Source: Pseudomonadota bacterium
Lineage (GTDB): Bacteria > Pseudomonadota > Gammaproteobacteria > Steroidobacterales > Steroidobacteraceae
Direction of reading: 5' to 3'
Length of the DNA stretch: 64,000 nucleotides
Assembly: GCA_018240525.1 (NCBI GenBank)
Contig: JAFEFN010000007.1
Coordinates: 62,001-126,000 of the forward strand
This document shows positions 34,735 through 42,931 of the stretch, piece by piece (position 1 is the first letter of the stretch; each line of letters starts with the position of its first letter). The notes under the pieces are model-generated. The model saw only the letters and a list, made by a program, of their open reading frames with translations, ran no database searches and had not been told where the DNA came from. The translations under genes were made by a program, and so were the position numbers.

Positions 34735-36489
34735 ATGCCAGCGGTGGGACTCAACCCGTCGACCCGGTTCGTCGTCGCGCTCGCGTCGCTACTCCTGACG
34801 TTCTTACCATCGACACTGCTGGCCGCATCGCGGCTCCAACCACGCTCCGACAAGGATGCCGGCATCCACCGGCTCGCACAGGTGCAGCGCATCGCGTCCC
34901 GACTGGACGTACTGCAGATGGGCCAACACCGGCAGTTGCTGCTGGACGCCGGAATTGCTGACGCCGACCTCGGTGACAACCGCGTCGTGTCCGCGCGTGT
35001 GTACTGCTGTGGCGGTCCGAATGAGGAGGGCGAGGCGATCTGGGCCTGGGTGCCGCCGTCCATCGACACGGTCGTGGGCGACGTTATCGAAGTGCGCATG
35101 GGGGACCCAAAAGCGAAGCACGGTACGGTGGCGCTGATAAACATGGTGCTTGATGTGCGTGCCACGCCAGGCGAGATACCTGGCAAGTGCCACTGGGATC
35201 CGCCGGACGAAGGGAAGTGGGCCCGCAACCTATACTGTGAAGGCATCGAACAGGAGGGTTGGGTGCACCGTGGCTTGGTCTACAACATGTGGATGAAGCC
35301 GCGCGACGATGCCGCTACAGAAACGCAGCTAGCGGCCAAGGCTGCGGCGCCCGTGCCAGTGCCTATCGCGAGTGGTGGCGGCGACAGCCTTGCGTCGGGT
35401 GCCGCGCTGTTTGCCGCGGGCGACGCGGCTGGTGCGCTGGCGGCCTGGGAGCCACTGGCACAAAACGGAAACCAGACGGCCGAGGTGCTCTTGTTAACGC
35501 TCTATTCCAGCGGTGCAGGCGTGACACGCGATATGGTTCGCGCTTGGGATCTGCGTGAGCAGCTGACCGGGCACCACGAAGCAATCGACTACGACTTTGC
35601 GCTGTCTGTCTGGCAGCCGCGGGCCGATGCTGGCGAAGCCGCGGGCCAGTACGCCGTCGGTGCGCTCCGCATGGAGCGCGGGCAGGACACGTCTGAGGTG
35701 GGCGAGGCGGTACGGTGGCTCACGAAGGCGGCTGACCAGAGCTACGGAGTGGCCGAGTGGACCCTCGGCGAGTGCTATGCCGAAGGCACCGGCGTCAAAC
35801 GGGACGAACAGCGGGCAGTGCAGCTGTTCAGGCGCGGCGCAGAGCATGGGAGTGCCCAGGCGGCGTTTTCCCTCGGCGCCGCCTACGAACATGGGCGGGG
35901 CGTCCGCAAGAGCGATGCGGACGCGGTGCACTGGTACCAGGTGGCCGCCGAAGGCGGTGAGGGTGAGGCAGCGCTGAATTACGCGAACATGCTGGATGCC
36001 GGCCGCGGCGTGCCACGGAATTCGGCGCTCGCCGCCGAGTGGTATCGCAAAGGTGCGGCGCTCGGCAGCGCGAGTGCGGCGAACAATCTTGGGATGTCCT
36101 ATGCGATGGGACGCGGTGTCCCGCGGGACATGGTGCAAGCGTACGAGTGGTTCTGCGCGGCCATGTCGCGACCGACGCGCCTGCAGAACTTTGAACAAGG
36201 CGATGCAAACTTGCGGCGCGCGGCCGGTTCGGTATCCGCGCGAGGGCGGATAGAGGCCAATTTAGCGTTGGCGCGCATGAGTGCGGAGGGCCAGGGGCTG
36301 CCGCAGGACGACGTGCACGCGTGGTTCTGGTACGAACTCGTGACCTCGAGCGCGGAGTTCAAGTCTTCGATGGCGAGTACGCCCGACGGGCAGGCGGTGC
36401 TGCAGGCGCAGTCACGGACAGCGTCGCGGCTGCGGCCGGCAAGCCTTACTCGGGCGCAAGCGATGGCGCGCGCCTGGGCATATCGGTAA
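34735..36489 (+). CDS. exported Sel1-repeat protein
   Basis: A 584-aa protein. A signal peptide (RFVVALASLLLTFLPSTLLA) is followed by a ~180-residue N-terminal domain with several Trp/Cys (GKCHWDPPDEGKWARNLYCE), then at least six Sel1/TPR-like helical repeats of ~36 residues. Examples are AAGQYAVGALRMERGQ, GVAEWTLGECYAEGTGVKR, SAQAAFSLGAAYEHGRGVRK, EAALNYANMLDAGRGVPRN and SAANNLGMSYAMGRGVPRD. Sel1 repeats scaffold protein interactions in the periplasm or outside. The ATG at 34735 precedes the signal peptide. It sits in cassette 4; partner unknown. Confidence 0.85.
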   Translation: MPAVGLNPSTRFVVALASLLLTFLPSTLLAASRLQPRSDKDAGIHRLAQVQRIASRLDVLQMGQHRQLLLDAGIADADLGDNRVVSARVYCCGGPNEEGEAIWAWVPPSIDTVVGDVIEVRMGDPKAKHGTVALINMVLDVRATPGEIPGKCHWDPPDEGKWARNLYCEGIEQEGWVHRGLVYNMWMKPRDDAATETQLAAKAAAPVPVPIASGGGDSLASGAALFAAGDAAGALAAWEPLAQNGNQTAEVLLLTLYSSGAGVTRDMVRAWDLREQLTGHHEAIDYDFALSVWQPRADAGEAAGQYAVGALRMERGQDTSEVGEAVRWLTKAADQSYGVAEWTLGECYAEGTGVKRDEQRAVQLFRRGAEHGSAQAAFSLGAAYEHGRGVRKSDADAVHWYQVAAEGGEGEAALNYANMLDAGRGVPRNSALAAEWYRKGAALGSASAANNLGMSYAMGRGVPRDMVQAYEWFCAAMSRPTRLQNFEQGDANLRRAAGSVSARGRIEANLALARMSAEGQGLPQDDVHAWFWYELVTSSAEFKSSMASTPDGQAVLQAQSRTASRLRPASLTRAQAMARAWAYR

Positions 36490-36634
36490 TCGACCTAACG
36501 ATCGCTGCGCGCGACCGTCGGCGTGGGCGCAAGCCCGCAGGGCATGGGCTGACCCACTGTCCTGAGTCCCAGCAGTCCGATCTCTATCTCCCTGACTCTG
36601 ATCCTCCAAGCCGGCGCTCAGTGGGGCGGCGGCC

Positions 36635-36849
36635 ATGGCAATCGTAAAGAACTTCCACGGCGACTCGCGATATACCATACACCTTCCGGCAAGTCCGGCT
36701 TTATCGACCAGACGGGGCGTGTCGTGATCGAGGCGGTGTATGGCCGGACGTTCAATTTCGAAGATGGCCTCGCGCGAGTGACGCAAGGAGACCGCGTCAG
36801 CTATGTGAATGACACCGGGCAAGCCGTGTACTCTATGCTATTCCGGTAG
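36635..36849 (+). pseudogene. small WG-repeat protein, apparently frameshifted
   Basis: The frame ending at TAG 36847-36849 encodes KSGFIDQTGRVVIEAVYGRT, then NFEDGLARVTQGDRVSYVND, a canonical WG (KWG) beta-repeat. Its start lies in another frame: ATG 36635 reads AIVKNFHGDSRYTIH and would need a frame change near 36682 to join. It is either a short frameshifted gene or the tail of a larger one lost at insertion. The cassette-end block E4 follows 63 bp after the stop. Confidence 0.5.
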
Positions 36850-37230
36850 CGAAGATTCGCGACCGCCCGAGTCGGGTCATCTTCGGACATTGCTCTAATC
36901 GGGCCGAGGATTGGTCCACTGTTAGCTCGACGGCAACGTCTACCGAAAGTCGACGTAGAGCCGGCCGCGTTCCAACAGCAGTGCCTCGCTGCTCGCGACC
37001 GCGCACGGGAAGTGGCTAGCCGATGCAGTCCGAGCAGGCGGTTGGAGACCGCTCTCGATCGGAGCCGCCGGATTGGCCGCCCGAGAGCGGTGATTGCAGA
37101 TTCGGTAAGCTGACGCCGGGAATGGGATGGGGCAGGGCATGGCAAACGACCCATACGCGCCGTCTTGGCACTGCCCGCACTGCGACTCCGTCAACTTCAG
37201 TTTCAAGAGACCTGCTCGGGAGGGGATCGA
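36850..37230. other. 381-bp intergenic stretch with tail-less end block E4
   Basis: Contains end block E4 at 36913-36957 (CAACGTCTACCG and AGTCGAC aligned with E1-E3) but no recognisable msrA tail; only a weak CAGCAGTGCCTCGC match follows at about 36978. A short zinc-ribbon-like frame (WHCPHCDSVNFSFKR) starting at ATG 37139 runs toward the dehalogenase gene and is probably a remnant. Confidence 0.45.
36913..36957 (+). repeat. end block E4 (tail lost)
   Basis: This 45-bp block aligns end-to-end with E1 (28336), E2 (30216) and E3 (33457), sharing CAACGTCTACCGAAAGTCGA, but its last bases diverge. It suggests a further cassette boundary between the WG/Sel1 and dehalogenase genes whose msrA tail has been deleted. 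Confidence 0.55.
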
Positions 37231-38076
37231 ATGCCTATTATTCTCGATCGTCGAGGATTCATTGTGGCCGCGGGTGCGGGCATCGTGGCCACATCGATTT
37301 CCGAATCGACGACCGCTGACACGCTGCAGGCGTCACCGGGCTTCGACCAGAGGGAAACTGCATTGGCGACTGTGAAGGCATGCGTTTTCGACACCTTCGG
37401 TACCGTTGTCGACTGGCGTAGTTCGGTTATTGCCGAGGCTACGGAGTGGGGAAAGGCCCGCGGGCTAAACATCAACTGGGTGGAGTTCACCGATCGGTGG
37501 CGTCTTGGGTATATGCCGGCGATGGATAAAGTGCGTAGGGGCGAGATTCCGTGGACACCCCTCGACGACTTACAACGGATGATTCTTGAGGACTTGCTTA
37601 AGCAGTATCGGATTGAGGGTCTGAGCGAACAAGAGAAGATCCACTGGGCGCATGTGTGGCGACGGCTCAAGCCCTGGCCGGATTCTGTCGAGGGACTGAC
37701 CCGGTTGAAGAGGAAGTACATCATCTCGCCAATGTCGAATGGCAATGTCGCGCTGATGACGCACCTGGCCAAGTTTGCCGGGTTGCCGTGGGATCTGGTC
37801 CTGGGATCTGATCTCGTGCAGCACTACAAACCGGATCGCGAGATGTACCTTTCGGCCCCGTTCTATCTGGATCTCAAGCCGGAAGAAGTGATGATGTGTG
37901 CGGCCCACGTCGGTGATTTGCGAGCGGCCCGGAATTGTGGTTTGCGTACGGCCTTTATTTACCGCCCACACGAGTACGGCGATGGCCTCCTTGGCGTGCC
38001 GGACAAAGCAAGTTTGGGTGACTTCGACGTCGTTTCGGAGAGCATCACGGACCTGGCTCAACATCTAGGCGTGTAA
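37231..38076 (+). CDS. Tat-exported haloacid dehalogenase type II (HAD superfamily)
   Basis: A 281-aa HAD hydrolase. The N-terminus DRRGFIVAAGAGIVATSIS is a twin-arginine signal, unusual for 2-haloacid dehalogenases, which are normally cytoplasmic. HAD motif I is CVFDTFGTVVDWRSS (nucleophile Asp), motif II SPMSNGN, motif III Lys in QHYKPDREMY, and motif IV AAHVGDLRAARNCG. It should hydrolyse a 2-haloalkanoic acid or a related ester. The ATG at 37231 starts the Tat signal; an upstream in-frame ATG at 37165 would displace it. Cassette 5 between E4 and E5. Confidence 0.88.
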   Translation: MPIILDRRGFIVAAGAGIVATSISESTTADTLQASPGFDQRETALATVKACVFDTFGTVVDWRSSVIAEATEWGKARGLNINWVEFTDRWRLGYMPAMDKVRRGEIPWTPLDDLQRMILEDLLKQYRIEGLSEQEKIHWAHVWRRLKPWPDSVEGLTRLKRKYIISPMSNGNVALMTHLAKFAGLPWDLVLGSDLVQHYKPDREMYLSAPFYLDLKPEEVMMCAAHVGDLRAARNCGLRTAFIYRPHEYGDGLLGVPDKASLGDFDVVSESITDLAQHLGV

Positions 38077-38156
38077 GCAGCGCTTGACTGTCCGCAACGA
38101 GCGAAACGTCGCCAGAGAAGCGCGAGGCTCCTCTTGGCCGAGAGCAGCAGAATTCG

Positions 38157-38190
38157 GGTCTACCGCTGGATCGACGCCAACGTCTGCTGG
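38157..38190 (+). repeat. partial end block E5 (tail lost)
   Basis: GGTCTACCGCTGGATC matches the first 16 bp of E1 exactly, and CCAACGTCTG follows at the same spacing, after which similarity ends. No msrA tail follows, and the proton-ATPase gene starts 32 bp later. It marks a probable, eroded cassette boundary after the dehalogenase gene. Confidence 0.55.
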
Positions 38191-38221
38191 ATCGTGTCTC
38201 CCCAAGAAATAGCAGCCTGCC

Positions 38222-40561
38222 GTGAATGACCCCATGCAAGTGAGCTTGACGGCTGGGCCGGGCCTCACGATGGAGGATGTGCGGCGGATACGGCAGCAGT
38301 ATGGCTGGAATGCCGTGGAGCAGACGGCACCGGCACTCTGGCGGAGACTCATCGGGAAGTTCTGGGCTCCGGTTCCCTGGATGCTCGAAGCGGCCATCTT
38401 GCTTCAATTCATGCTGCACGAGTACCTGGAGGCGCTGGTCATTGCCGTCCTGCTGGTGTTCAATGCAGCCCTCGGGTGGTTTCAGGAGCAGCGCGCCCAG
38501 GCGACGCTCGATACCCTGAAGTCGCGGCTCGCGCTGCTCGCTGTGGTCCGGCGCGATAGCCTCTGGCAAACCCTGGCAGCAAGTGAACTCGTGCCAGGCG
38601 ACATATTGAAACTCACGCTTGGCGGCATCGTTCCGGCAGATGTCCGTCTTCTCGACGGGAGCGTCCTCCTCGACCAGTCCATGCTGACCGGGGAGTCGTT
38701 GCCCGTCGAAGGAGGGCCGGGCAACAGCTCCTTCGCTGGTGCATTGGTGCGTCGAGGCGAAGCGATTGCCGAAGTCACCGCGACAGGCACGCGAACTAAG
38801 TTCGGCAAAACCGCAGAGCTCGTGCGGGTCGCCCACGGTCGTAGTTCTCAGCAGCAGGCGGTCTTGTGGGTAGTTCGCAATCTCGCTGCATTCAGCGGCA
38901 TCTTAGTATTGGTGCAATTGACTTATGCCGCGGTCCACGGAATGCCGGGCATGGAAACAATTCCTCTAGTTCTGACGGCAGTGCTGGCGGCGATTCCAGT
39001 CGCACTACCTGCAACATTCACGCTAGCCTCAGCTGTTGCCGCCCGGGGGCTCGCGAAGATCGGCGTACTGCCGACGCGATTGTCAGCGGTGGATGAGGCG
39101 GCGACCTTGGACGTGCTTTGTTCGGACAAGACCGGCACGTTGACGCAGAACGCCCTTGCAGTCACCGCGGTTCATGCCGTCCCGGGGTGGAACGAGGGGG
39201 TCGTGCTCGGATTTGCGGCGCTCGCCAGCGCTGAGAGCGGAACTGATCCAGTGGATGCAGCGATTCGTGCCGCCGCATTGCGCTCACCTGCGGAACGACT
39301 TCCAACGCGTACGCGCTTCGTACCGTTCGATCCCGCTCAAAAAATGTCGGAGGCCGACGTGCGCGACGCCGACGGGCGACGATTGCGTATCCTCAAAGGT
39401 GCGTTCGCTCGTATTGCGCAGGTTGCAGAGCCTATGCCAGACGTTGCTGCGGCTGCGCTGTCAGCCTTCGAGAAGCAGGGATTCCGCGTACTCGCCGTTG
39501 CCGCCGGTGCCGAAGCGCCGCTTGCTTGGGTTGGCCTGATTGCACTCAGTGATCCGCCGCGGCCAGATGCGAGGCAATTGATCGAAGAACTCAAGCAGCT
39601 CGGGGTCCGGACCGTGATGGCCACCGGCGATGCTGCACCCACCGCGAGCGTGATAGCGCGAGCCGTGGGGCTCGATGGACCGCTCTGTCCCGCCGGTCCT
39701 GTTCCTGAACGCATCGAACCCGGCCAGTTCTCGGTGTTTGCGGGAATCTTTCCGGAAGACAAATTTCGTCTTGTGCGGGCATTTCAGGCCAGCGGACACA
39801 CCGTCGGTATGTGTGGTGACGGCGCGAATGATGCACCCGCGTTACGGCAGGCGCAGATGGGCATCGCAGTGTCGACTGCGACAGATGTGGCGAAGTCGGC
39901 TGCAGGCATCGTGTTGACTCAGCCCGGACTTGGCGGGATCGTCCAGGCGGTTCGTGCTGGGCGCGTAACTTATGAGCGCATCCTGACCTACACGCTTCGC
40001 TCGGTCACCGCCAAGATGAGTCAGATGCTGTTTCTTACTATCGGCCTCTTGATCACCGGTCATGCCGTCCTCACGCCCATGCTTATGGTCTTAATCATGA
40101 TCGGAGGGGACTTTCTCGCGATGTCCGCAACGACGGATCACGTGCGCCCCTCCCTGAAGCCCAACGTCTGGCGCATCGGGCAAGTAACGGTAGCGGCGGC
40201 CGTTCTTGGTATTTGCGGTCTGCTTTTCTGCGTTGCGATACTCCTCGCAGGCATACAGTTTGGCTTGGCTACGGGTCACGGGCTGCGTACCCTCGCCGCA
40301 GTTGCGCTAGTCTGCAGCAGCCAGGCGACTTTCTATGTCGTACGCGACCGCCAGCGATTATGGAGCTCGCGGCCGAGCTCTTGGGTTCTGGTCTCTTCGG
40401 TATTCGATGTGTCAATCATCGCACTATTCGCCGGCAACGGATTTCTGATGCATCGCCTCCCGTGGTCCATCATTGGAATGGTTGTTCTAGCGGCTGCACT
40501 CTTCATGCTGCTGCTAGATGCCGTCAAGTCGCTACTGTTTCGAAGATTGCAAGTCGCGTAA
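38222..40561 (+). CDS. P-type plasma-membrane proton-efflux ATPase (P-IIIA)
   Basis: A 779-aa P-type ATPase. The actuator motif is MLTGESLPVEGG, the phosphorylation Asp302 is in CSDKTGTLTQNAL, the hinge is MCGDGANDAPALRQAQMGIA and the helix-4 site is AAIPVALPATFTLASA, typical of H+-ATPases. About ten transmembrane helices are present, with no N-terminal metal-binding domain. It would pump protons outward for pH homeostasis. It starts at GTG 38222, with ATG 38234 as alternative. It is shorter than yeast/plant enzymes and lacks the C-terminal regulatory tail. Cassette 6. Confidence 0.9.
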   Translation: MNDPMQVSLTAGPGLTMEDVRRIRQQYGWNAVEQTAPALWRRLIGKFWAPVPWMLEAAILLQFMLHEYLEALVIAVLLVFNAALGWFQEQRAQATLDTLKSRLALLAVVRRDSLWQTLAASELVPGDILKLTLGGIVPADVRLLDGSVLLDQSMLTGESLPVEGGPGNSSFAGALVRRGEAIAEVTATGTRTKFGKTAELVRVAHGRSSQQQAVLWVVRNLAAFSGILVLVQLTYAAVHGMPGMETIPLVLTAVLAAIPVALPATFTLASAVAARGLAKIGVLPTRLSAVDEAATLDVLCSDKTGTLTQNALAVTAVHAVPGWNEGVVLGFAALASAESGTDPVDAAIRAAALRSPAERLPTRTRFVPFDPAQKMSEADVRDADGRRLRILKGAFARIAQVAEPMPDVAAAALSAFEKQGFRVLAVAAGAEAPLAWVGLIALSDPPRPDARQLIEELKQLGVRTVMATGDAAPTASVIARAVGLDGPLCPAGPVPERIEPGQFSVFAGIFPEDKFRLVRAFQASGHTVGMCGDGANDAPALRQAQMGIAVSTATDVAKSAAGIVLTQPGLGGIVQAVRAGRVTYERILTYTLRSVTAKMSQMLFLTIGLLITGHAVLTPMLMVLIMIGGDFLAMSATTDHVRPSLKPNVWRIGQVTVAAAVLGICGLLFCVAILLAGIQFGLATGHGLRTLAAVALVCSSQATFYVVRDRQRLWSSRPSSWVLVSSVFDVSIIALFAGNGFLMHRLPWSIIGMVVLAAALFMLLLDAVKSLLFRRLQVA

Positions 40562-40699
40562 GCTCTGAAAGGCGACAGGCACCAGCACTCTCGATCACGA
40601 GCAGCGCTTGGGCAGGCACGTCCCCTTCATGGAACCTGAGCCGCCTTTAGAACTCAAAAGCCGCGCTGCCGCTGCATCGCCACACAGTAGGGAACCGTA

Positions 40700-41536
40700 A
40701 TGAAACGCGTATTACTATCGGCCGCAATCGCTTTCTCGCTGAACGTGCCGGCATTTGCCGCGGCGCAGACAACGCCAGAGCAGTCGGGCAGCGCACAGTC
40801 GGTGTACATCGAGGACCTGACTTGGCCGGAGGTGAGAGCGGCGGTCGCCGCCGGCAAGACGACGGCGATCATCTATGCCGGTAGCACCGAACAGAATGGT
40901 CCGCATATGGCGCTCGGCAAACACAACTTCGTCGCACATTACACTGCTGGTGAGATTGCTACGAAGCTCGGCAACGCTCTTGTCTATCCGACCATGCCGT
41001 TTGCGCCGACCGGCTCCCGCGAGCTGCGCACCGGACACATGAGGTTTGCCGGAAGCGTATCGATTGATACGGAGACCTTTCAGGCCGTGATGCGTCAGGT
41101 CGCGCAGAGCGCCTTGGCAGCCGGGTTCAAGAACGTGTTTCTCATGGGAGACCACGGCGGCGGACAGGATGCCTTGCGCGCCGTGGCCAAGGATCTCGAA
41201 GAGGAGTACTACAAGGTTGACGCGACCGCGCACGTCTACTACGTGCCGGACCTCTACTATAAAGAAAAGGGACAGATGAAAGCTTACCTTGCCGAGCGAG
41301 GCATCCCGTACGACTCACATGCTGGAACGGACGACACTTCCGAAGTCATGTTTCTCGACGAGAAGAAGTGGATCCGTCGCGACAAGCTTGCGCCGAGTAC
41401 GGCTCAAGAGGAGCCCACGACTGGCGTGGAGGGGGATCCGGCCAAAGCTACGCCGGAGCTCGGTAAGATGTTTATTGGCTGGAAGATCGACGACGCCGTG
41501 AATCAGATTCACGAGCTACTGGCGCATAAGAATTAA
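40700..41536 (+). CDS. exported creatininase-family amidohydrolase
   Basis: A 278-aa protein with an N-terminal signal peptide (LLSAAIAFSLNVPAFA) and a creatininase (CreA) fold. Metal ligands are visible in GSTEQNGPHMALGKH, MGDHGGGQDAL and the Glu of HAGTDDTSEVMFLDE. Family members hydrolyse creatinine or related lactams and amides. The periplasmic location is atypical, since the best-known creatininase is cytoplasmic. The start is an ATG at 40700. It follows the ATPase by 138 bp and may share its cassette. Confidence 0.88.
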   Translation: MKRVLLSAAIAFSLNVPAFAAAQTTPEQSGSAQSVYIEDLTWPEVRAAVAAGKTTAIIYAGSTEQNGPHMALGKHNFVAHYTAGEIATKLGNALVYPTMPFAPTGSRELRTGHMRFAGSVSIDTETFQAVMRQVAQSALAAGFKNVFLMGDHGGGQDALRAVAKDLEEEYYKVDATAHVYYVPDLYYKEKGQMKAYLAERGIPYDSHAGTDDTSEVMFLDEKKWIRRDKLAPSTAQEEPTTGVEGDPAKATPELGKMFIGWKIDDAVNQIHELLAHKN

Positions 41537-41600
41537 TGTTCGTCTCTGGCACGGGATCCCCCGCGGGTTACGGCCCGCCAACGCCCGGCTTACTTACCGG

Positions 41601-41616
41601 TGCACTTGCAAGTGCA
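41601..41616. promoter_or_regulatory. 16-bp perfect palindrome
   Basis: TGCACTTGCAAGTGCA lies in the 265-bp gap after the creatininase gene, in front of no plus-strand gene and 186 bp beyond the stop of the minus-strand cupin. It could be an operator or a transcription stop/recombination remnant. Nothing else was recognised in this gap. Confidence 0.35.
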
Positions 41617-41801
41617 TGGTCACCGTAGCGATTCCGTCTCTACACGGACGACTATCATCGATGATTATTGGGTGAATAAAACCGCATAGGTTGCTCGGGG
41701 GATCGCGTTCGACTCACAAGAAATCTTGGATGACGGCAACCGTCGGCTCGTCTACCGTGCCAGTCCATACTGGCAGACCTCCATCGGTCGAATTTCAGCC
41801 A

Positions 41802-42191
41802 CTATTTTGGACAGTTCTTGAGTTCGACCCTGTAATAGTGACCCTCGGTGTTCCCGACATTCTCGCCGGCGTGGGTCACCGCGTCACTCCACTCCACATC
41901 ACCTTGCGCCACGCTGCGCGTGGTGGCCGGTGCGTTGGGATATGTATTCCTGTATGTTGCGTCGGCGAGTGCAAACACGACGCCCTCAGGGTGACTATGC
42001 ATTGGTTCCTTGTCTCCGGGCTTGGAGCGGAACTCCAGCACGCGCACGCGGGCATTGTCGAGCCGGACTTTATAGTACTGCGGTGAGAGCTGGACGGGGT
42101 CAACCGTTGAAGCGGCGTGTACCGCAACGATCGCTCCGGTACCGACAACGCCAAGAAGTATGCCGAACGCCACATCGAGATATCTCGCCAT
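41802..42191 (-). CDS. exported cupin-like protein
   Basis: A 129-aa protein with an uncleaved or cleavable N-terminal hydrophobic segment (VAFGILLGVVGTGAIVAVHA) and a cupin-like core VRVLEFRSKPGDKEPMHSHP, then GVVFALADATYR and a second motif HAGENVGNTEGHYYRVEL. It probably sits in the periplasm or on the inner membrane facing out. It is divergent from the SnoaL-like gene across 45 bp, sharing a promoter region. Function unknown. Confidence 0.75.
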   Translation of the reverse strand: MARYLDVAFGILLGVVGTGAIVAVHAASTVDPVQLSPQYYKVRLDNARVRVLEFRSKPGDKEPMHSHPEGVVFALADATYRNTYPNAPATTRSVAQGDVEWSDAVTHAGENVGNTEGHYYRVELKNCPK

Positions 42192-42236
42192 ATTGGTCTC
42201 CTGTGGTTGTCAGTCAATAACCTTGAGGAACAGCCG

Positions 42237-42728
42237 ATGAAGGCACGATTAAAGGCTCTGCTGCTGACAGTTGCTTGCATCGGAAACAGCTATGCATCGA
42301 CGGCAGAGACTCCCGACTCGATCGTAAGGGTGCAGCGCGCCGAGTACAACGCCGCGATTGCGGCTCACGATCCAGTGCGCCTGCGCACGTTTCTCGTCGA
42401 TGACTATCATCTCATTTCCGGATCGTCTGGTAATGTCGATAGCGGCGGCGATGCCGCAACGCGCGGGTACGCGGACGAGGAATTCAAGGACCCGACTTTC
42501 GTCACGTACCGGCGGACGCCTACGACCATTGTGAAGGCTGTGTCCGGGAAGCGCGTTGCGGAGACTGGGCAATTTGAGGGCATCTGGCAAAAGCCTGATG
42601 GCATCATGCGAAAGACAGGCATCTATCTTGCGATGTGGGTCCCGTCGGCGGGCACGTGGCGCCTGAAATCGGAGTCATTCGTGACATTGGCATGCACGGG
42701 TAGCGCGGCGTGCAACAAGGTGGACTAA
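42237..42728 (+). CDS. exported SnoaL/DUF4440-like protein
   Basis: A 163-aa protein with a signal peptide (LKALLLTVACIGNSYAS) and an NTF2-like core: VQRAEYNAAIAAHDPVRLRT, FLVDDYHLISGSSGNV, VSGKRVAETGQFEGIWQ and MWVPSAGTWRLKSES. DUF4440 proteins are small ligand-binding or enzymatic NTF2 folds. A C-terminal Cys pair (LACTGSAACNKVD) may form a disulfide. The ATG at 42237 is preferred over an in-frame start at 42117 because it begins the signal peptide. Last gene before boundary R4. Confidence 0.78.
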   Translation: MKARLKALLLTVACIGNSYASTAETPDSIVRVQRAEYNAAIAAHDPVRLRTFLVDDYHLISGSSGNVDSGGDAATRGYADEEFKDPTFVTYRRTPTTIVKAVSGKRVAETGQFEGIWQKPDGIMRKTGIYLAMWVPSAGTWRLKSESFVTLACTGSAACNKVD

Positions 42729-42741
42729 ACCGGCGATGTGC

Positions 42742-42916
42742 CCTCAACGAACCATTTGCTGCATCGCTTGATGTTCGGGGTCGACCGGCCGAGATCCCCC
42801 GTCCAGGTAAACGGGGGCTTTCCGTCGCATCAAGCCTTGGGGCGTACTATCACCATCAGTACCTGGAGAAGAATCCGAAGGGATACTGCAGTATCGGGGT
42901 GCGGGGTGCCCTTCTA
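42742..42916 (+). repeat. cassette boundary R4 with decayed msrA tail
   Basis: A partial end block (GGGTCGACCGG, 42778-42788), then the ~60-bp spacer and a tail from about 42845 encoding YHHQYLEKNPKGYC. A 2-bp deletion after GGATACTGCAGTATCGG breaks the frame before the normal msrA end. This is the most degenerate and most distal copy. The M48 gene begins 16 bp further on. Confidence 0.75.
42796..42817 (+). other. hairpin inside the R4 spacer
   Basis: CCCCCGT and ACGGGGG pair perfectly around CCAGGTAA, followed by CTTTCC. Weaker hairpins with a GTAA/CTAA-containing loop occur at the same position of the spacers in R1-R3. It could act as a terminator for the preceding cassette or be part of a structured recombination site. 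Confidence 0.45.
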
Positions 42917-42931
42917 AGCCGGAGGTGTTGC

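Larger units (their letters stand above)
26193..42916 (+). mobile_element. serial accessory-cassette array inserted at the 3' end of msrA
   Basis: Five direct copies of the msrA 3' end (starting about 26193, 28439, 30321, 33560 and 42845) separate blocks of unrelated accessory genes with visibly lower GC than both flanks. Copies two to five are preceded by a constant ~105-bp block opening with GTCTACCGG-type repeats placed just after a gene's stop codon. Two further blocks of this kind lack a tail (36913, 38157). No integrase, transposase or integron integrase gene is encoded inside. The pattern fits repeated site-specific insertion at msrA, each element restoring the gene with its own tail. 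The mechanism is inferred. Confidence 0.75.

Noticed and set aside
26193..42916. A classical integron cassette array
   Set aside because: No intI gene in the window and no attC consensus (RYYYAAC/GTTRRRY pairs) at the boundaries; the shared element is an msrA gene end instead.
26193..42916. A prophage or ICE
   Set aside because: No integrase, structural, replication or conjugation genes; ORF6N and HigBA alone are not enough.
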